From contig JAHDOI010000065.1 in NCBI GenBank assembly GCA_018434945.1, positions 1 through 64,000 of the forward strand: DNA of 64,000 nt, read 5' to 3'. Of the stretch, positions 16,757-24,831 are shown piece by piece; within the stretch, counting starts at the first letter, position 1, and each line of letters starts with the position of its first letter. This DNA comes from Selenomonadales bacterium (GTDB lineage: Bacteria; Bacillota; Negativicutes; Sporomusales; UBA7701). The translations under genes and the position numbers were made by a program. The notes beneath the pieces were generated by a model. It did not search any database, was not told where the DNA came from, and saw nothing but the letters and a program-made list of their open reading frames with translations.

Positions 16757-18619
16757 CTATCTGCCGCTGAACTTCTTCAGCTTGCGCCACAGCGTCGACC
16801 GGCTCATCCCAAGCATCTTCGCTGCTTCGCCATATTTTCCGCGGGCGGCGGCGAGGGCTTTTTTAATCTCCTCGCTCTCGTTTTCGCGCACGAAGGTCTG
16901 GATGGCGGATTCCTGCTCGTCGGCGAGCATTTGTGCCACGGCGGCGTCCGTGACCGTGCCCTCGCGGCAGACGACCGCGATGCGCTCGACGGTGTTCTCC
17001 AGTTCGCGGATGTTGCCGGGCCACGGGTAGCTGGCCAGGACGCTAAGGGCGCCGGGGGTGAAAGTGAGACCGCGTCCGGCGGTCGCGGCATAGCGGGCCA
17101 GGAAATGGCGCGCGTATACGGGGATGTCGGCGACCCGCTCGCGCAGCGGCGGGATGCGCAGGCGGAGGACGTTGAGGCGGTAGTAGAGATCGGCGCGGAA
17201 GGCGTTTTCGGCAACCATCTGTTTGAGGGTGCGGTTGGTGGCGGCGATGACGCGCACATCGACGGGGATTACCTTGTCGCTGCCCAGCCGCATCACTTTT
17301 TTCTCCTGGAGGACGCGCAGCAGCTTGCCCTGGGTGGGGAGATCCATTTCGGCGATTTCGTCGAGGAAGATGGTGCCGCGGTGGGCGACCTCGAACAGCC
17401 CGGGGCGGCCTCCCTTGGCGGCGCCGGTGAAGGCCCCGCCGACGTAGCCGAACAGCTCGCTCTCCAGAATCTGGCTCGGGAGGGCCGCGCAGTTGACAGC
17501 CACGAAAGGGCCGCCGGCCCGCGGGCTGTAGTTGTGGATGCTCTGGGCGAAAACCTCTTTGCCGGTGCCGGTCTCGCCGAGGATGAGGACGGCGGACTGG
17601 GTGGCCGCAAAATCCTTGGCCATGCGCACCGTGTTTTCGATCACGGGGGTATTGCCGAGGACATCATCGAAGGTGAAGGCGGCGACGTGGCCGGAGGCGT
17701 ATATCTCGCGCCGGATGCGCTCTTCCATCTGCTGGATTTTGCTGACGTCCTGGAGGTTTGCCACCGCCCCGGCCGTCTGGCCGCTGACGATGATAGGGAT
17801 TTTGTTGCAGAGGATGCGCTTGTCCTTTATGCGCAGCAGCTGGCCGAGGTCGTCACGGCCGGTCCTGAGGACGTCGGCAAGCCTGAGCTGCGGCCAGAGC
17901 TCGGTTATGGAGCGGCCGATAGCCGCCGGTTCGCCGATACCGGTAATGCGCTGGGCGACCGGGTTGAAGACTGTCACGCGGCCGTCATGATCGACCGAGA
18001 TAACTCCCTCGTAGGCGTTGTCGAGCACCGTTTTGAACAGGCCGGTCTTGACCTTCTCGAGTTTGCGGGCGTGGGCGAGCCGCTTGGCTTCTTCGGCGGC
18101 CTGGATTATCCCCTCGGCGCCGCTTTCGATGAAAACAGCCGGGCGGCTGTGGCGGGCGGCGATTTTGACGGTGATGACGCCGCCGACGACGACATCGGCC
18201 CCGTCGGCGAAGGCGCGCTGCACGTTTGCTTCGGCCTCGAACTCGCTGCCGAAAATGTAATCGCGGAGGTCGACGCCGAGGATGGGTCCCAGACAGCTTA
18301 TGCCGAAGACCATGGAAGGGAAGGCGACGACGGCGATCCTGCCGCCGTAGGCGCGGGCCTTCGCGACGGCACGGATGAGGTCGAAGCCGGTGATCGGCAC
18401 CTCGACGACGCTCACGGCGAGGCCGGCGCTGCGGATCGCCGCAGCGGTGCCGCCACGGGTGACGATGATTTCCGTGCCTCCGGCCACCAGCTCTTTGGCG
18501 ACGGTGACGCCGCCGCTCAGCAGACCGAGGTGGATGGCGATATCGCCGTGGCTGGGGGCAAGAACCTTACGGGCGGTTGTGAGCATGCTTTCATCAGGGG
18601 CGAGAAAAGCAATTCCCAA
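16757..18619 (-). CDS. Sigma-54-dependent activator of the PrpR type
   Basis: About 620 residues. Order of domains: PrpR_N sensor (roughly 1-175, with [19 protein letters not shown]), a PAS domain (about 185-290), the AAA+ domain with Walker A GETGTGKE, the sigma-54 contact loop GGAFTGA and Walker B-type FLDEIAEMD, and a C-terminal Fis-type helix-turn-helix ([21 protein letters not shown]). PrpR_N domains sense small acids such as 2-methylcitrate. It is transcribed away from the transporter/LarA/LeuCD operon, whose promoter is of the sigma-54 type, so that operon is its likely target. The TTG start at 18619 is a best guess; TTG codons further upstream are alternatives. Confidence 0.9.
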   Translation of the reverse strand: MGIAFLAPDESMLTTARKVLAPSHGDIAIHLGLLSGGVTVAKELVAGGTEIIVTRGGTAAAIRSAGLAVSVVEVPITGFDLIRAVAKARAYGGRIAVVAFPSMVFGISCLGPILGVDLRDYIFGSEFEAEANVQRAFADGADVVVGGVITVKIAARHSRPAVFIESGAEGIIQAAEEAKRLAHARKLEKVKTGLFKTVLDNAYEGVISVDHDGRVTVFNPVAQRITGIGEPAAIGRSITELWPQLRLADVLRTGRDDLGQLLRIKDKRILCNKIPIIVSGQTAGAVANLQDVSKIQQMEERIRREIYASGHVAAFTFDDVLGNTPVIENTVRMAKDFAATQSAVLILGETGTGKEVFAQSIHNYSPRAGGPFVAVNCAALPSQILESELFGYVGGAFTGAAKGGRPGLFEVAHRGTIFLDEIAEMDLPTQGKLLRVLQEKKVMRLGSDKVIPVDVRVIAATNRTLKQMVAENAFRADLYYRLNVLRLRIPPLRERVADIPVYARHFLARYAATAGRGLTFTPGALSVLASYPWPGNIRELENTVERIAVVCREGTVTDAAVAQMLADEQESAIQTFVRENESEEIKKALAAARGKYGEAAKMLGMSRSTLWRKLKKFSGR

Positions 18620-18632
18620 GTCGTCACATCCC

Positions 18633-18692
18633 TGCAACAAAATAAAACACTATAAAACAATTTTAAAATATTGTCGCAATGTTTGCAACAAT
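18633..18692. promoter_or_regulatory. Candidate enhancer sites for the PrpR-type activator
   Basis: Three related blocks: TGCAACAA at 18633-18640, TTGTCGCAA at 18671-18679 and TTTGCAACAA around 18682-18691. All are versions of TTGTYGCA in one or the other direction. They lie 40-100 bases upstream of a sigma-54 promoter and overlap the activator's own promoter, which fits upstream activation plus autoregulation. Confidence 0.5.
18660..18688 (-). promoter_or_regulatory. Sigma-A type promoter of the activator gene
   Basis: On the minus strand: TTGCAA, 17-base spacer, TAAAAT. The predicted start is near 18653, about 35 bases before the TTG at 18619. Confidence 0.6.
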
Positions 18693-18729
18693 CCGCGGGA
18701 CGGAGCCTTTGGCGCGGCCTTCCCTCTTC

Positions 18730-18745
18730 TGGCACGACATTTGCA
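18730..18745 (+). promoter_or_regulatory. Sigma-54 (-24/-12) promoter of the transporter-larA-leuCD operon
   Basis: TGGCACGACATTTGCA matches the consensus TGGCACG-N4-TTGCA, with GG at 18731-18732 and GC at 18743-18744, exactly 12 bases apart. The start of transcription should be near 18756, ahead of the ribosome binding site at 18775-18782. A sigma-54 activator gene lies directly upstream. Confidence 0.9.
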
Positions 18746-18787
18746 TTATATGGTTCTATTGACTGAATAATATTGAGGAGGGAAATG

Positions 18788-20191
18788 ATGAACAAGAACC
18801 TACGCAACGGAGTGATCGCGGTAGCCGTCGGGGTGATTATCTGGTTCCTGCCGGTGCCCGCCGGCCTCAAGCTGCCGGCCTGGCATCTGTTCGCCATCTT
18901 TGTCGCCACCATCCTCGGCTTCATCCTTCAGCCCCTGCCGATCGGCGCGGTAGCCTTCATAAGCCTGGGCCTTGCCGGCCTGCTCGGCGTCCTGAAACCG
19001 GCCGAAATCCTCGCCGGCTTCGGCAATACTACCATGTGGCTGATCGTTTCGGCCTTCATCTTCGCCAAGGGCTTCGTCAAGACCGGCCTCGGCCGCCGCA
19101 TCGCCTACAAGGTCATGGCCGCCATCGGCGACAGCTCGCTGAAGCTGGCGTACGCCCTGGCCCTCAGCGATCTCGTAATCTCGCCGGCCACGCCTTCGAA
19201 CACCGCCCGCGGCGGCGGCATCCTTTACCCCATCGTCCGCAGCCTTTCCTCCGCCTTCGGCTCCGAGCCGGGAGAAACGTCCCGCAAGATCGGCGCCTAC
19301 CTGATGAAGAGCACCTTCCAGTGCAACACCATCACCTCGGCGATGTTCCTGACCTCGGTGGCCCCCAACTCGCTGGTCGCCGCCCTTGCCCTGCAGACGT
19401 CGAAGGTGTCGATCAGCTGGGGCACGTGGGCGCTCGCCGGTGTCCTCCCCGGCCTGATAGCTTTGGCGATTGCGCCATTTGTCATCTATAAGCTCTACCC
19501 GCCGGAAATCACCAAAACGCCGGAAGCAAAGGTTATCGCCGGCAAGGAACTCGAGAAGATGGGGCCGATGTCCTGGGGCGAAAAAGTGGTGGCCGGGACG
19601 TTCGTTCTCGCCCTGCTCCTCTGGAGCACCTCGTCTTTCACCAAGATCGACGCCACCGTCGCCGCCATCGTCTGCGTCGGCCTGATGCTCCTAGGCCAGG
19701 CGATTGAATGGAAAGATGTCCTCGAAGAAAAAGGCGCCTGGGACACTCTCATCTGGATGGGCGGCCTGATCAGCCTGGCCGGCGCCCTCGCCAAGGTCGG
19801 CTTCATCGGCTGGTTCGCCAAGCTCGTCGGCGGCTCGCTGGCCGGGTTATCCTGGGAGATGGCCCTCGGTATCCTGCTGCTCGTGTACATGTACTCCCAT
19901 TACGCTTTTGCCAGCCTGTCGGCCCACGTCACCGCGATGTACGCCGCCTTCCTGGCCGTGTCGGTGGCCGCCGGCGCACCGCCATTTCTGTCGGCCATGA
20001 GCCTGGGCGTCATCTCCGCCCTGTTCGGCGGCCTGACTCACTACGCCACCGGCCCCGCGCCCATCTTCTTCGGGGCGGGGTACATTTCCCAGAGCGACTG
20101 GTGGAGGATCGGCTTCATCCTGTCGGTCATCAACATCATCATCTTCGTCGGTTTCGGCAGCGTTTGGTGGAAAGTCGCCGGCCTATGGTGA
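18788..20191 (+). CDS. DASS (SLC13) family anion:sodium or dicarboxylate exchanger
   Basis: 467 residues with about 12 hydrophobic segments. DASS/SLC13 proteins import di- or tricarboxylates with Na+ or exchange them for succinate. The family signatures are GFGNTTMWLIVSAFIFAKGFVKTGLGRRIAYKV and SPATPSNTARGGGILYPI (the SNT substrate/Na+ clamp), plus a C-terminal SMSLGVISALFGGLTHYATGPAP segment containing the second clamp. ATG 18788 lies five bases after GAGGAGGG; another ATG immediately before it is possible. First gene of the sigma-54 operon, followed by larA-like and leuCD-like genes, so it probably brings in their substrate. Confidence 0.92.
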   Translation: MNKNLRNGVIAVAVGVIIWFLPVPAGLKLPAWHLFAIFVATILGFILQPLPIGAVAFISLGLAGLLGVLKPAEILAGFGNTTMWLIVSAFIFAKGFVKTGLGRRIAYKVMAAIGDSSLKLAYALALSDLVISPATPSNTARGGGILYPIVRSLSSAFGSEPGETSRKIGAYLMKSTFQCNTITSAMFLTSVAPNSLVAALALQTSKVSISWGTWALAGVLPGLIALAIAPFVIYKLYPPEITKTPEAKVIAGKELEKMGPMSWGEKVVAGTFVLALLLWSTSSFTKIDATVAAIVCVGLMLLGQAIEWKDVLEEKGAWDTLIWMGGLISLAGALAKVGFIGWFAKLVGGSLAGLSWEMALGILLLVYMYSHYAFASLSAHVTAMYAAFLAVSVAAGAPPFLSAMSLGVISALFGGLTHYATGPAPIFFGAGYISQSDWWRIGFILSVINIIIFVGFGSVWWKVAGLW

Positions 20192-20219
20192 CAAAATCTG
20201 CAGAGGAGTGATAACCGGC

Positions 20220-21482
20220 ATGGCAACGAAAGAATACAGCCTGAAGTATGGCAAGGGGTACGTGAAGTTTTCCCTCGACCCTTCGCTGGTCGTGGGGGAA
20301 CTGAGAATCAGGGAAGCCCCGGTGCTGCCTGACCCCGTGGCTGCCGTCCGCGAAGCGATCAGGAGCCCGATCGCTTCCCCGCCTCTCCGCGAGGTTGCCA
20401 AACCAGGCGAGACGGTTTGTTTCATCGTCAACGACCCCACCCGTGTGGCTAACAGCGACGTTTTCATGCCGGTCCTGCTTGACGAACTCAACACCGCCGG
20501 CGTGCCCGACAAAGACATGTTCATCGTGTTCGCCCTCGGCACCCACCGCGACATGACCGCCGAGGAAATGACCGCGGCCGTCGGCCCGGAAGTGGCCAAG
20601 CGGGTGCGGATGTACAACAGCAACGCCAAGGAGGGTGAATTCATCCATTTCGGCACCACCTCCCGCGGCACGCCGGTATGGTTCAACAAAATGGTCGCTG
20701 AAGCCGACCGCATCGTCTGCACCGGCAGCGTCGTCCACCATTTCTTCTCAGGCTTCGGCGGCGGCCGTAAAGCCATGCTTCCCGGGGTTGCAAAACACGA
20801 GACGATCCGCAAGAACCACAGTATGATGTTCGACGAGAATGCCGTCATCGGGCGCCTGGAGGGAAACCCCGTCTACCACGACCAGGTCGAGGGCACGGAG
20901 ATGTGCCGGCCGGACTTTCTCATAAATGTCGTCCTCAACGAAAAGTTCGAGTTCCTGGGCGTGTTCGCCGGCGACTACATCAAAGCCCACCTGGATGCGT
21001 GCAAGTTCGTGGACAGCGTGTACGGCACGCCGGTGCCCGAGCCGGCCGACCTCGTCATCGCGACCTGCGGCGGCTACCCGAAGGATATCAATGTTTATCA
21101 GCTGCAGAAGACGATGGACAACGCCTGGGGCGCGGTGCGCCAGGGCGGCGTGGTCGTCATCCTCGGCGAGTGCGTCGAGGGAAGCGGGTCGGCGCTGTAC
21201 GAAGAGACGATGTGCAAGTACCGGACGCCGGACGCGGTCGAGGCGGCCCTCAGGACCAACTTCGAGATCGGCGCCCATAAGGCGTACGCCGTCACCAGGC
21301 TGATGAAGAAAGCGGAATTCATCCTCGTCTCCTGTCTGCCGCCTGAGCTCGCCAAGACGCTGCTCTTTGCGCCTGCGGCCGATATCGGCGAGGCCCTCGG
21401 CATGGCATACGCGAAGCTGGGGCCGAAGCCGCGGATAATCCTCATGCCGCAGGGCAGCATCACCGTTCCGCTCAGCAAATAA
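20220..21482 (+). CDS. LarA-type nickel-pincer racemase/epimerase
   Basis: 420 residues, the size of lactate racemase. With the ATG at 20220 (11 bases after AGGAG), the residues of known LarA chemistry fall at nearly the same numbers as in Lactobacillus LarA: His109 in ALGTHRDMT, His173-His174 in VVHHFFSGFGGG, Lys184 (the cofactor-tethering Lys in GGGRKAMLPG), and His200 in IRKNHSMM. The family racemises or epimerises 2-hydroxy acids, including lactate, malate and related acids. The adjacent transporter and LeuCD-like hydro-lyase point to a hydroxylated dicarboxylate rather than lactate. The larB/C/E cofactor genes are not in this window. Confidence 0.88.
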   Translation: MATKEYSLKYGKGYVKFSLDPSLVVGELRIREAPVLPDPVAAVREAIRSPIASPPLREVAKPGETVCFIVNDPTRVANSDVFMPVLLDELNTAGVPDKDMFIVFALGTHRDMTAEEMTAAVGPEVAKRVRMYNSNAKEGEFIHFGTTSRGTPVWFNKMVAEADRIVCTGSVVHHFFSGFGGGRKAMLPGVAKHETIRKNHSMMFDENAVIGRLEGNPVYHDQVEGTEMCRPDFLINVVLNEKFEFLGVFAGDYIKAHLDACKFVDSVYGTPVPEPADLVIATCGGYPKDINVYQLQKTMDNAWGAVRQGGVVVILGECVEGSGSALYEETMCKYRTPDAVEAALRTNFEIGAHKAYAVTRLMKKAEFILVSCLPPELAKTLLFAPAADIGEALGMAYAKLGPKPRIILMPQGSITVPLSK

Positions 21483-21497
21483 CGAGGGGAGAAAGAA

Positions 21498-22751
21498 ATG
21501 CACGCCATAGAGAAGATTCTCGCCAGGGCGGCCGGCAAGGCCACGGTGGCGACCGGGGAGATAATCAACTGCAAGGTCGACCTTGCGGGCATCAACGATC
21601 TTTACCTGCAGACCATCCGCTCCTTCCGCGAGATGGGCGGCAAAAAAGTCAACGACCCCCGAAAGCTGGTAGTCTTCCTCGATCATTACGCCCCCGCCTC
21701 GACAATCACCCAGGCCGACAACCAGAAGCAGTTTCGCGAATTCTGCTGGGACCAGGGCATCGATCTTTTGATGGACGTCGATACCGGCGTCTGCCATCAG
21801 GTGTTGGCCGACAACGGTCTCGTATATCCCGGCATGGTGCTGGTTGTCACCGACTCCCATACCACGACCCATGGCGCGTTCGGCGCGTTCGGCACCGGCG
21901 TCGGCGCCACCGACCTCGCCATTATAATGATGACCGGCCAACTGTGGTTCCGGGTGCCGGAAGTCATCCGCATCAACCTCGAAGGCAGGCTGCCCAAAGG
22001 AGTGTTCGCCAAGGACGTCATCCTCAAGGTCATCGGCAGCCTCGGCGCCGACTACGGCGTTTACCGGGCGGTGGAATTCACCGGGCCGGTGCTGAAGGAA
22101 TTCGGTATCTCCGAGCGCATGGCACTGTGCAACATGACCACCGAGATGGGGGCCAAGACGGCCTACATCCAGCCGGACGAAATCACCATGGCGTTCCTCA
22201 AGGGCAAAACAAAACAGGATTATGAGATATTCGCCACCGACCCCGGCTACGAATACGCCGCCGAGCATTCCCTCGACGTTTCGGACCTCATGCCGCAGGT
22301 GGCCGCCCCTCACAGTGTCGACAACGTTTTCGACATCACCGCGTATGCCGGCAGGCCCGTCGACCAGGCTTTCCTCGGCACCTGCACCGGCGGCCGGGTC
22401 GAAGACCTGGCGGTCGCCGCCGGCATCCTCAAAGGCAGGCGCGTCAACCCGCGGACCCGTTTCCTCGTGGTGCCTGCGTCGAAAGGAGTTTTCCTCGAGG
22501 CGATGGACAAAGGCTACATCCAGGCGCTCCTGGAGGCCGGGGCGACCTTCGTGACGCCCGGCTGCGCCGCCTGCCTCGGCACTCACCAGGGGATGCTGGC
22601 CTCCGGCGAGACCTGCATCACGGCGTCGAGCCGCAACTTCCCGGGACGCATGGGCCACACCAAGGCGGAAATCTTCGTCGGTTCGCCGGCCGCCGTCGCC
22701 GCCGCCGCCCTGGAGGGCAAGATTGTCAACCCGGCCGACTACCTGGAGTAG
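21498..22751 (+). CDS. Aconitase-family hydro-lyase, large subunit (LeuC/homoaconitase type)
   Basis: 417 residues, the size of two-gene LeuC or homoaconitase large subunits. The [4Fe-4S] ligands are in LGTCTGGR (about residue 295) and TPGCAACLG (about residue 355). VTDSHTTTHGAFGAFGTGVGATD and SSRNFPGRMGH are active-site segments. Members isomerise or hydrate isopropylmalate, homocitrate, citraconate or 2,3-dimethylmalate. No leuA or leuB is present, and the gene is in a sigma-54 catabolic operon with a racemase and an importer, so a degradative role is more likely than leucine synthesis. Substrate inferred, not shown. Confidence 0.88.
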   Translation: MHAIEKILARAAGKATVATGEIINCKVDLAGINDLYLQTIRSFREMGGKKVNDPRKLVVFLDHYAPASTITQADNQKQFREFCWDQGIDLLMDVDTGVCHQVLADNGLVYPGMVLVVTDSHTTTHGAFGAFGTGVGATDLAIIMMTGQLWFRVPEVIRINLEGRLPKGVFAKDVILKVIGSLGADYGVYRAVEFTGPVLKEFGISERMALCNMTTEMGAKTAYIQPDEITMAFLKGKTKQDYEIFATDPGYEYAAEHSLDVSDLMPQVAAPHSVDNVFDITAYAGRPVDQAFLGTCTGGRVEDLAVAAGILKGRRVNPRTRFLVVPASKGVFLEAMDKGYIQALLEAGATFVTPGCAACLGTHQGMLASGETCITASSRNFPGRMGHTKAEIFVGSPAAVAAAALEGKIVNPADYLE

Positions 22752-22762
22752 GGGGGAGAGCA

Positions 22763-23263
22763 ATGAAGAGCATCATCAGCGGAAAATGCTTCGTCTACGG
22801 GGCAAACATCGATACCGACCAGATCTACCCCGGCCGGTTCCTCGATCTCACCGACCCCGACAAGGTGGCGGAGCATGCCATGGAAGGGGCCGACCCATCG
22901 TTCGTCAAGGAAGTCGGGCCGGGCGACATCATCGTCGCTGCCGCGAATTTCGGCTGCGGCTCAAGCCGCGAGCACGCCGCCGTCACCCTCAAGACGGTCG
23001 GGGTGGGGGCCATCCTCGCCGACTCCTTCGGACGGATATTCTACCGCAATGCTATCAATCTAGGCGTGCCACTGCTGGTCTGCCCCGGCATCGCCGGCGT
23101 GGTGAAGCGCGGTGACAGGCTGACCGTCGACCTGACGACCGGCAAGGTGACGAACGAGACGACCGGTGCGGCCGCCCAGGCTCAGGCGCTGTCGGGGTAT
23201 GTCATGGAAATCCTGGCCGGCGGCGGTATTAAGCCGATGATAAAGGAAAAATACGGCCAATAG
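22763..23263 (+). CDS. Aconitase-family hydro-lyase, small subunit (LeuD type)
   Basis: 166 residues, the swivel domain partner of the upstream large subunit. It begins SGKCFVYGANIDTDQIYPGRFL, and NFGCGSSREHAAVTLKTVGVGAILADSFGRIFYRNAINLG carries the substrate-recognition loop. In LeuD-type subunits the YLRT-like loop after IDTDQI sets specificity; here it reads YPGRFL, which fits neither a pure leucine-pathway enzyme nor aconitase. It follows the large subunit by 12 bases with a GGGGGGAG ribosome binding site, and closes the operon before a strong hairpin. Confidence 0.88.
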   Translation: MKSIISGKCFVYGANIDTDQIYPGRFLDLTDPDKVAEHAMEGADPSFVKEVGPGDIIVAAANFGCGSSREHAAVTLKTVGVGAILADSFGRIFYRNAINLGVPLLVCPGIAGVVKRGDRLTVDLTTGKVTNETTGAAAQAQALSGYVMEILAGGGIKPMIKEKYGQ

Positions 23264-23276
23264 AGCTTTTGGCGGC

Positions 23277-23308
23277 ACCGGCCGGCGCGCAAGCGCCGGC
23301 CGGTTCTG
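23277..23308 (+). terminator. Terminator of the transporter-larA-leuCD operon
   Basis: 12-bp perfect stem ACCGGCCGGCGC / GCGCCGGCCGGT with a four-base GCAA loop. The T-run is short (TTCTGT), so efficiency is uncertain. Confidence 0.7.
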
Positions 23309-23386
23309 TCGTGACGGTTGCCGCGCGCGCCGCGGAAATTATTGGCAGTATAACAGGCGGGGATTTGCTGTAGACATAAAAGGAAA

Positions 23387-23415
23387 TTGACCGGACGGGG
23401 CGAATGGTATATAAT
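23387..23415 (+). promoter_or_regulatory. Strong sigma-A promoter upstream of a structured non-coding stretch
   Basis: TTGACC, exact 17-base spacer, TATAAT. The predicted start is near 23422. No open reading frame with a ribosome binding site follows for about 280 bases, and wecA has its own promoter, so this promoter seems to drive a non-coding RNA or a long leader. Confidence 0.75.
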
Positions 23416-23421
23416 ATCCGC

Positions 23422-23540
23422 ACCTGGCTTCGGTAGGGAGCAGCCTGGCGGACGGCCGAAGCGAGAACGCCGGGCGGAGGGCATTGCCGCCAGGAACCGC
23501 AGCCAAGGGCCTGTACGCCTGAGGGCTCGCATGAGCTTGA
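23422..23540 (+). ncRNA. Candidate structured RNA with pseudoknot
   Basis: GC-rich, non-coding sequence directly behind a strong promoter. An 8-bp stem (23444-23451 with 23487-23494) encloses a small hairpin (23453-23456 with 23469-23472). The loop of that hairpin includes CCGAAGC (23456-23462), which can pair over 7 bases with GCTTCGG at 23427-23433, outside the stem: a pseudoknot, as in many riboswitches. A small hairpin GCTC/GAGC ends the block at 23525-23536. It matches no RNA family I know; no terminator or U-run is evident, so it could also be a leader of wecA. Confidence 0.45.
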
Positions 23541-23620
23541 CATATTGTTGTAATCGATGCATATCCTGTGTGATGTGGAAAATACTAAAGATACCAGTTG
23601 TTTTGACCGTTTTATCGCGT

Positions 23621-23649
23621 TTGACAAGTTTTGACTGCTGAGATAAAAT
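23621..23649 (+). promoter_or_regulatory. Sigma-A promoter of the wecA-like gene
   Basis: TTGACA, exact 17-base spacer, TAAAAT, about 70 bases ahead of the GTG start at 23717. Confidence 0.85.
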
Positions 23650-23716
23650 AGCTAGTGATGTTTGCGTATTCCTATCAATTAATAAAGCGTCTCCCGGGAA
23701 ATGAGGTGGTCTTAGC

Positions 23717-24745
23717 GTGCAAGTATATGTGTTTGCCTTCACTGTAGCCTTGATCGTGGCTTATTTCCTCACGCCTCATATCAAGGATTTCGCTATAAAG
23801 GCGGGGGCGCTGGACGCGCCTGACGCCCGTAAAGTCCATACCAGCCCCATCCCCCGGATGGGCGGCCTCGCGATCTACCTCGGTTTCGTCCTGGCGGTGC
23901 TGGCCAGTCTCCATATCAGCCACGAGATCGCCGGGCTGCTAGTCGGCGGCACGGTAATCCTGGTCGTCGGCATAATCGACGACCTCAAGCATCTTTCGGC
24001 CAAAACAAAGCTGCTCGGCCAGATAGCCGCGGCGCTTGTCCTCGTAATGTTCAACGTGCGGATAGAATGGCTTACCAATCCGTTCGGCGAAATGATTTAT
24101 CTCAACTACCTCTCCATACCCCTTACCGTGCTGTGGGTTGTCGGCCTCACCAACACCGTCAACCTGATCGACGGGCTCGACGGCCTGGCGGCGGGAGTTT
24201 CCACCATCGCTTCCATCACCATCCTGCTCGTGGCGCTGCAGCAGAACTTCTGGACGGTGGCCATCCTTACCGCGGCCCTGGCCGGCAGTGCGCTGGGCTT
24301 TCTGCAGCATAACTTCAACCCGGCGAAAATCTTCATGGGCGACACCGGCAGCATGTTCCTGGGATATATGCTCGCCGCCGTCTCCATCCTCGGCATGGTG
24401 AAAAGCGCGGCCACTATCGCCCTCGTGGTGCCGATCGTAGCCCTCGGCCTGCCGATCATGGACACCGCCTTCGCGATCATCCGCCGCTACACCAACGGAC
24501 GGCCGATTTTCAAACCCGACAAGGGGCACCTCCATCACCGGCTGCTCGAGATGGGTCTGACCCAGAAACAGGCCGTGCTGTTGATGTACGTGATCAGCGG
24601 CTGCCTGGGGCTGAGCGCCATCGCCCTGACCGAGGTCAACAAAGGTTACGGGGCGCTGATAATTATACTGCTGTTGGGGCTAGCTTTCTTCGGGGCCAGG
24701 AAGGTCGGCGTCCTCAAGGATACCGGTTCGGTGGAAAGCAACTAG
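23717..24745 (+). CDS. wecA: Undecaprenyl-phosphate GlcNAc-1-phosphate transferase (WecA/TagO type)
   Basis: 342 residues, about 10-11 membrane helices. It links a UDP-sugar phosphate (usually GlcNAc-1-P) to undecaprenyl phosphate, the first step of surface glycan synthesis. Conserved: GIIDDLKHLSAKTKLLGQ (Asp-Asp), NLIDGLDGLAAG, FMGDTGSMFLGYML and the late KPDKGHLHHRLLEMG (substrate-binding His cluster). GTG at 23717 follows AGGTGG. The next gene makes the UDP-ManNAc precursor. Whether the product is O-antigen, an enterobacterial-common-antigen-like polymer or a wall glycan is not shown. Confidence 0.93.
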   Translation: MQVYVFAFTVALIVAYFLTPHIKDFAIKAGALDAPDARKVHTSPIPRMGGLAIYLGFVLAVLASLHISHEIAGLLVGGTVILVVGIIDDLKHLSAKTKLLGQIAAALVLVMFNVRIEWLTNPFGEMIYLNYLSIPLTVLWVVGLTNTVNLIDGLDGLAAGVSTIASITILLVALQQNFWTVAILTAALAGSALGFLQHNFNPAKIFMGDTGSMFLGYMLAAVSILGMVKSAATIALVVPIVALGLPIMDTAFAIIRRYTNGRPIFKPDKGHLHHRLLEMGLTQKQAVLLMYVISGCLGLSAIALTEVNKGYGALIIILLLGLAFFGARKVGVLKDTGSVESN

Positions 24746-24752
24746 CGCATAC

Positions 24753-24774
24753 GGGCAGGCCGGAGGGCCTGCCC
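24753..24774 (+). terminator. Intergenic hairpin after wecA
   Basis: GGGCAGGCC / GGCCTGCCC stem with a short loop and no proper T-run. It may be a weak terminator or a processing site between wecA and wecB. Confidence 0.5.
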
Positions 24775-24831
24775 TCTGATTATCTAAAAACATTATAATA
24801 TTTACAAACGACGACTCAGGAGGATTATCGC

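Noticed and set aside
16751-18655. 634-codon plus-strand frame opposite the PrpR-type activator
   Set aside because: A shadow of the activator on the other strand, with biased composition and no recognisable motif, and no sensible start signal.
20748-22763. Long minus-strand frame opposite the larA/leuC genes
   Set aside because: The coding strand carries motif-rich enzymes with ribosome binding sites; the opposite frame is His/Gly/Asp-rich noise.
23422-23540. Tetrahydrofolate riboswitch or SRP RNA
   Set aside because: Short similarity to parts of these RNAs (CGAAGCGAGA, AGCAGCC), but the required conserved segments such as GUUAAGUG or the GGAAG loop of SRP are missing.
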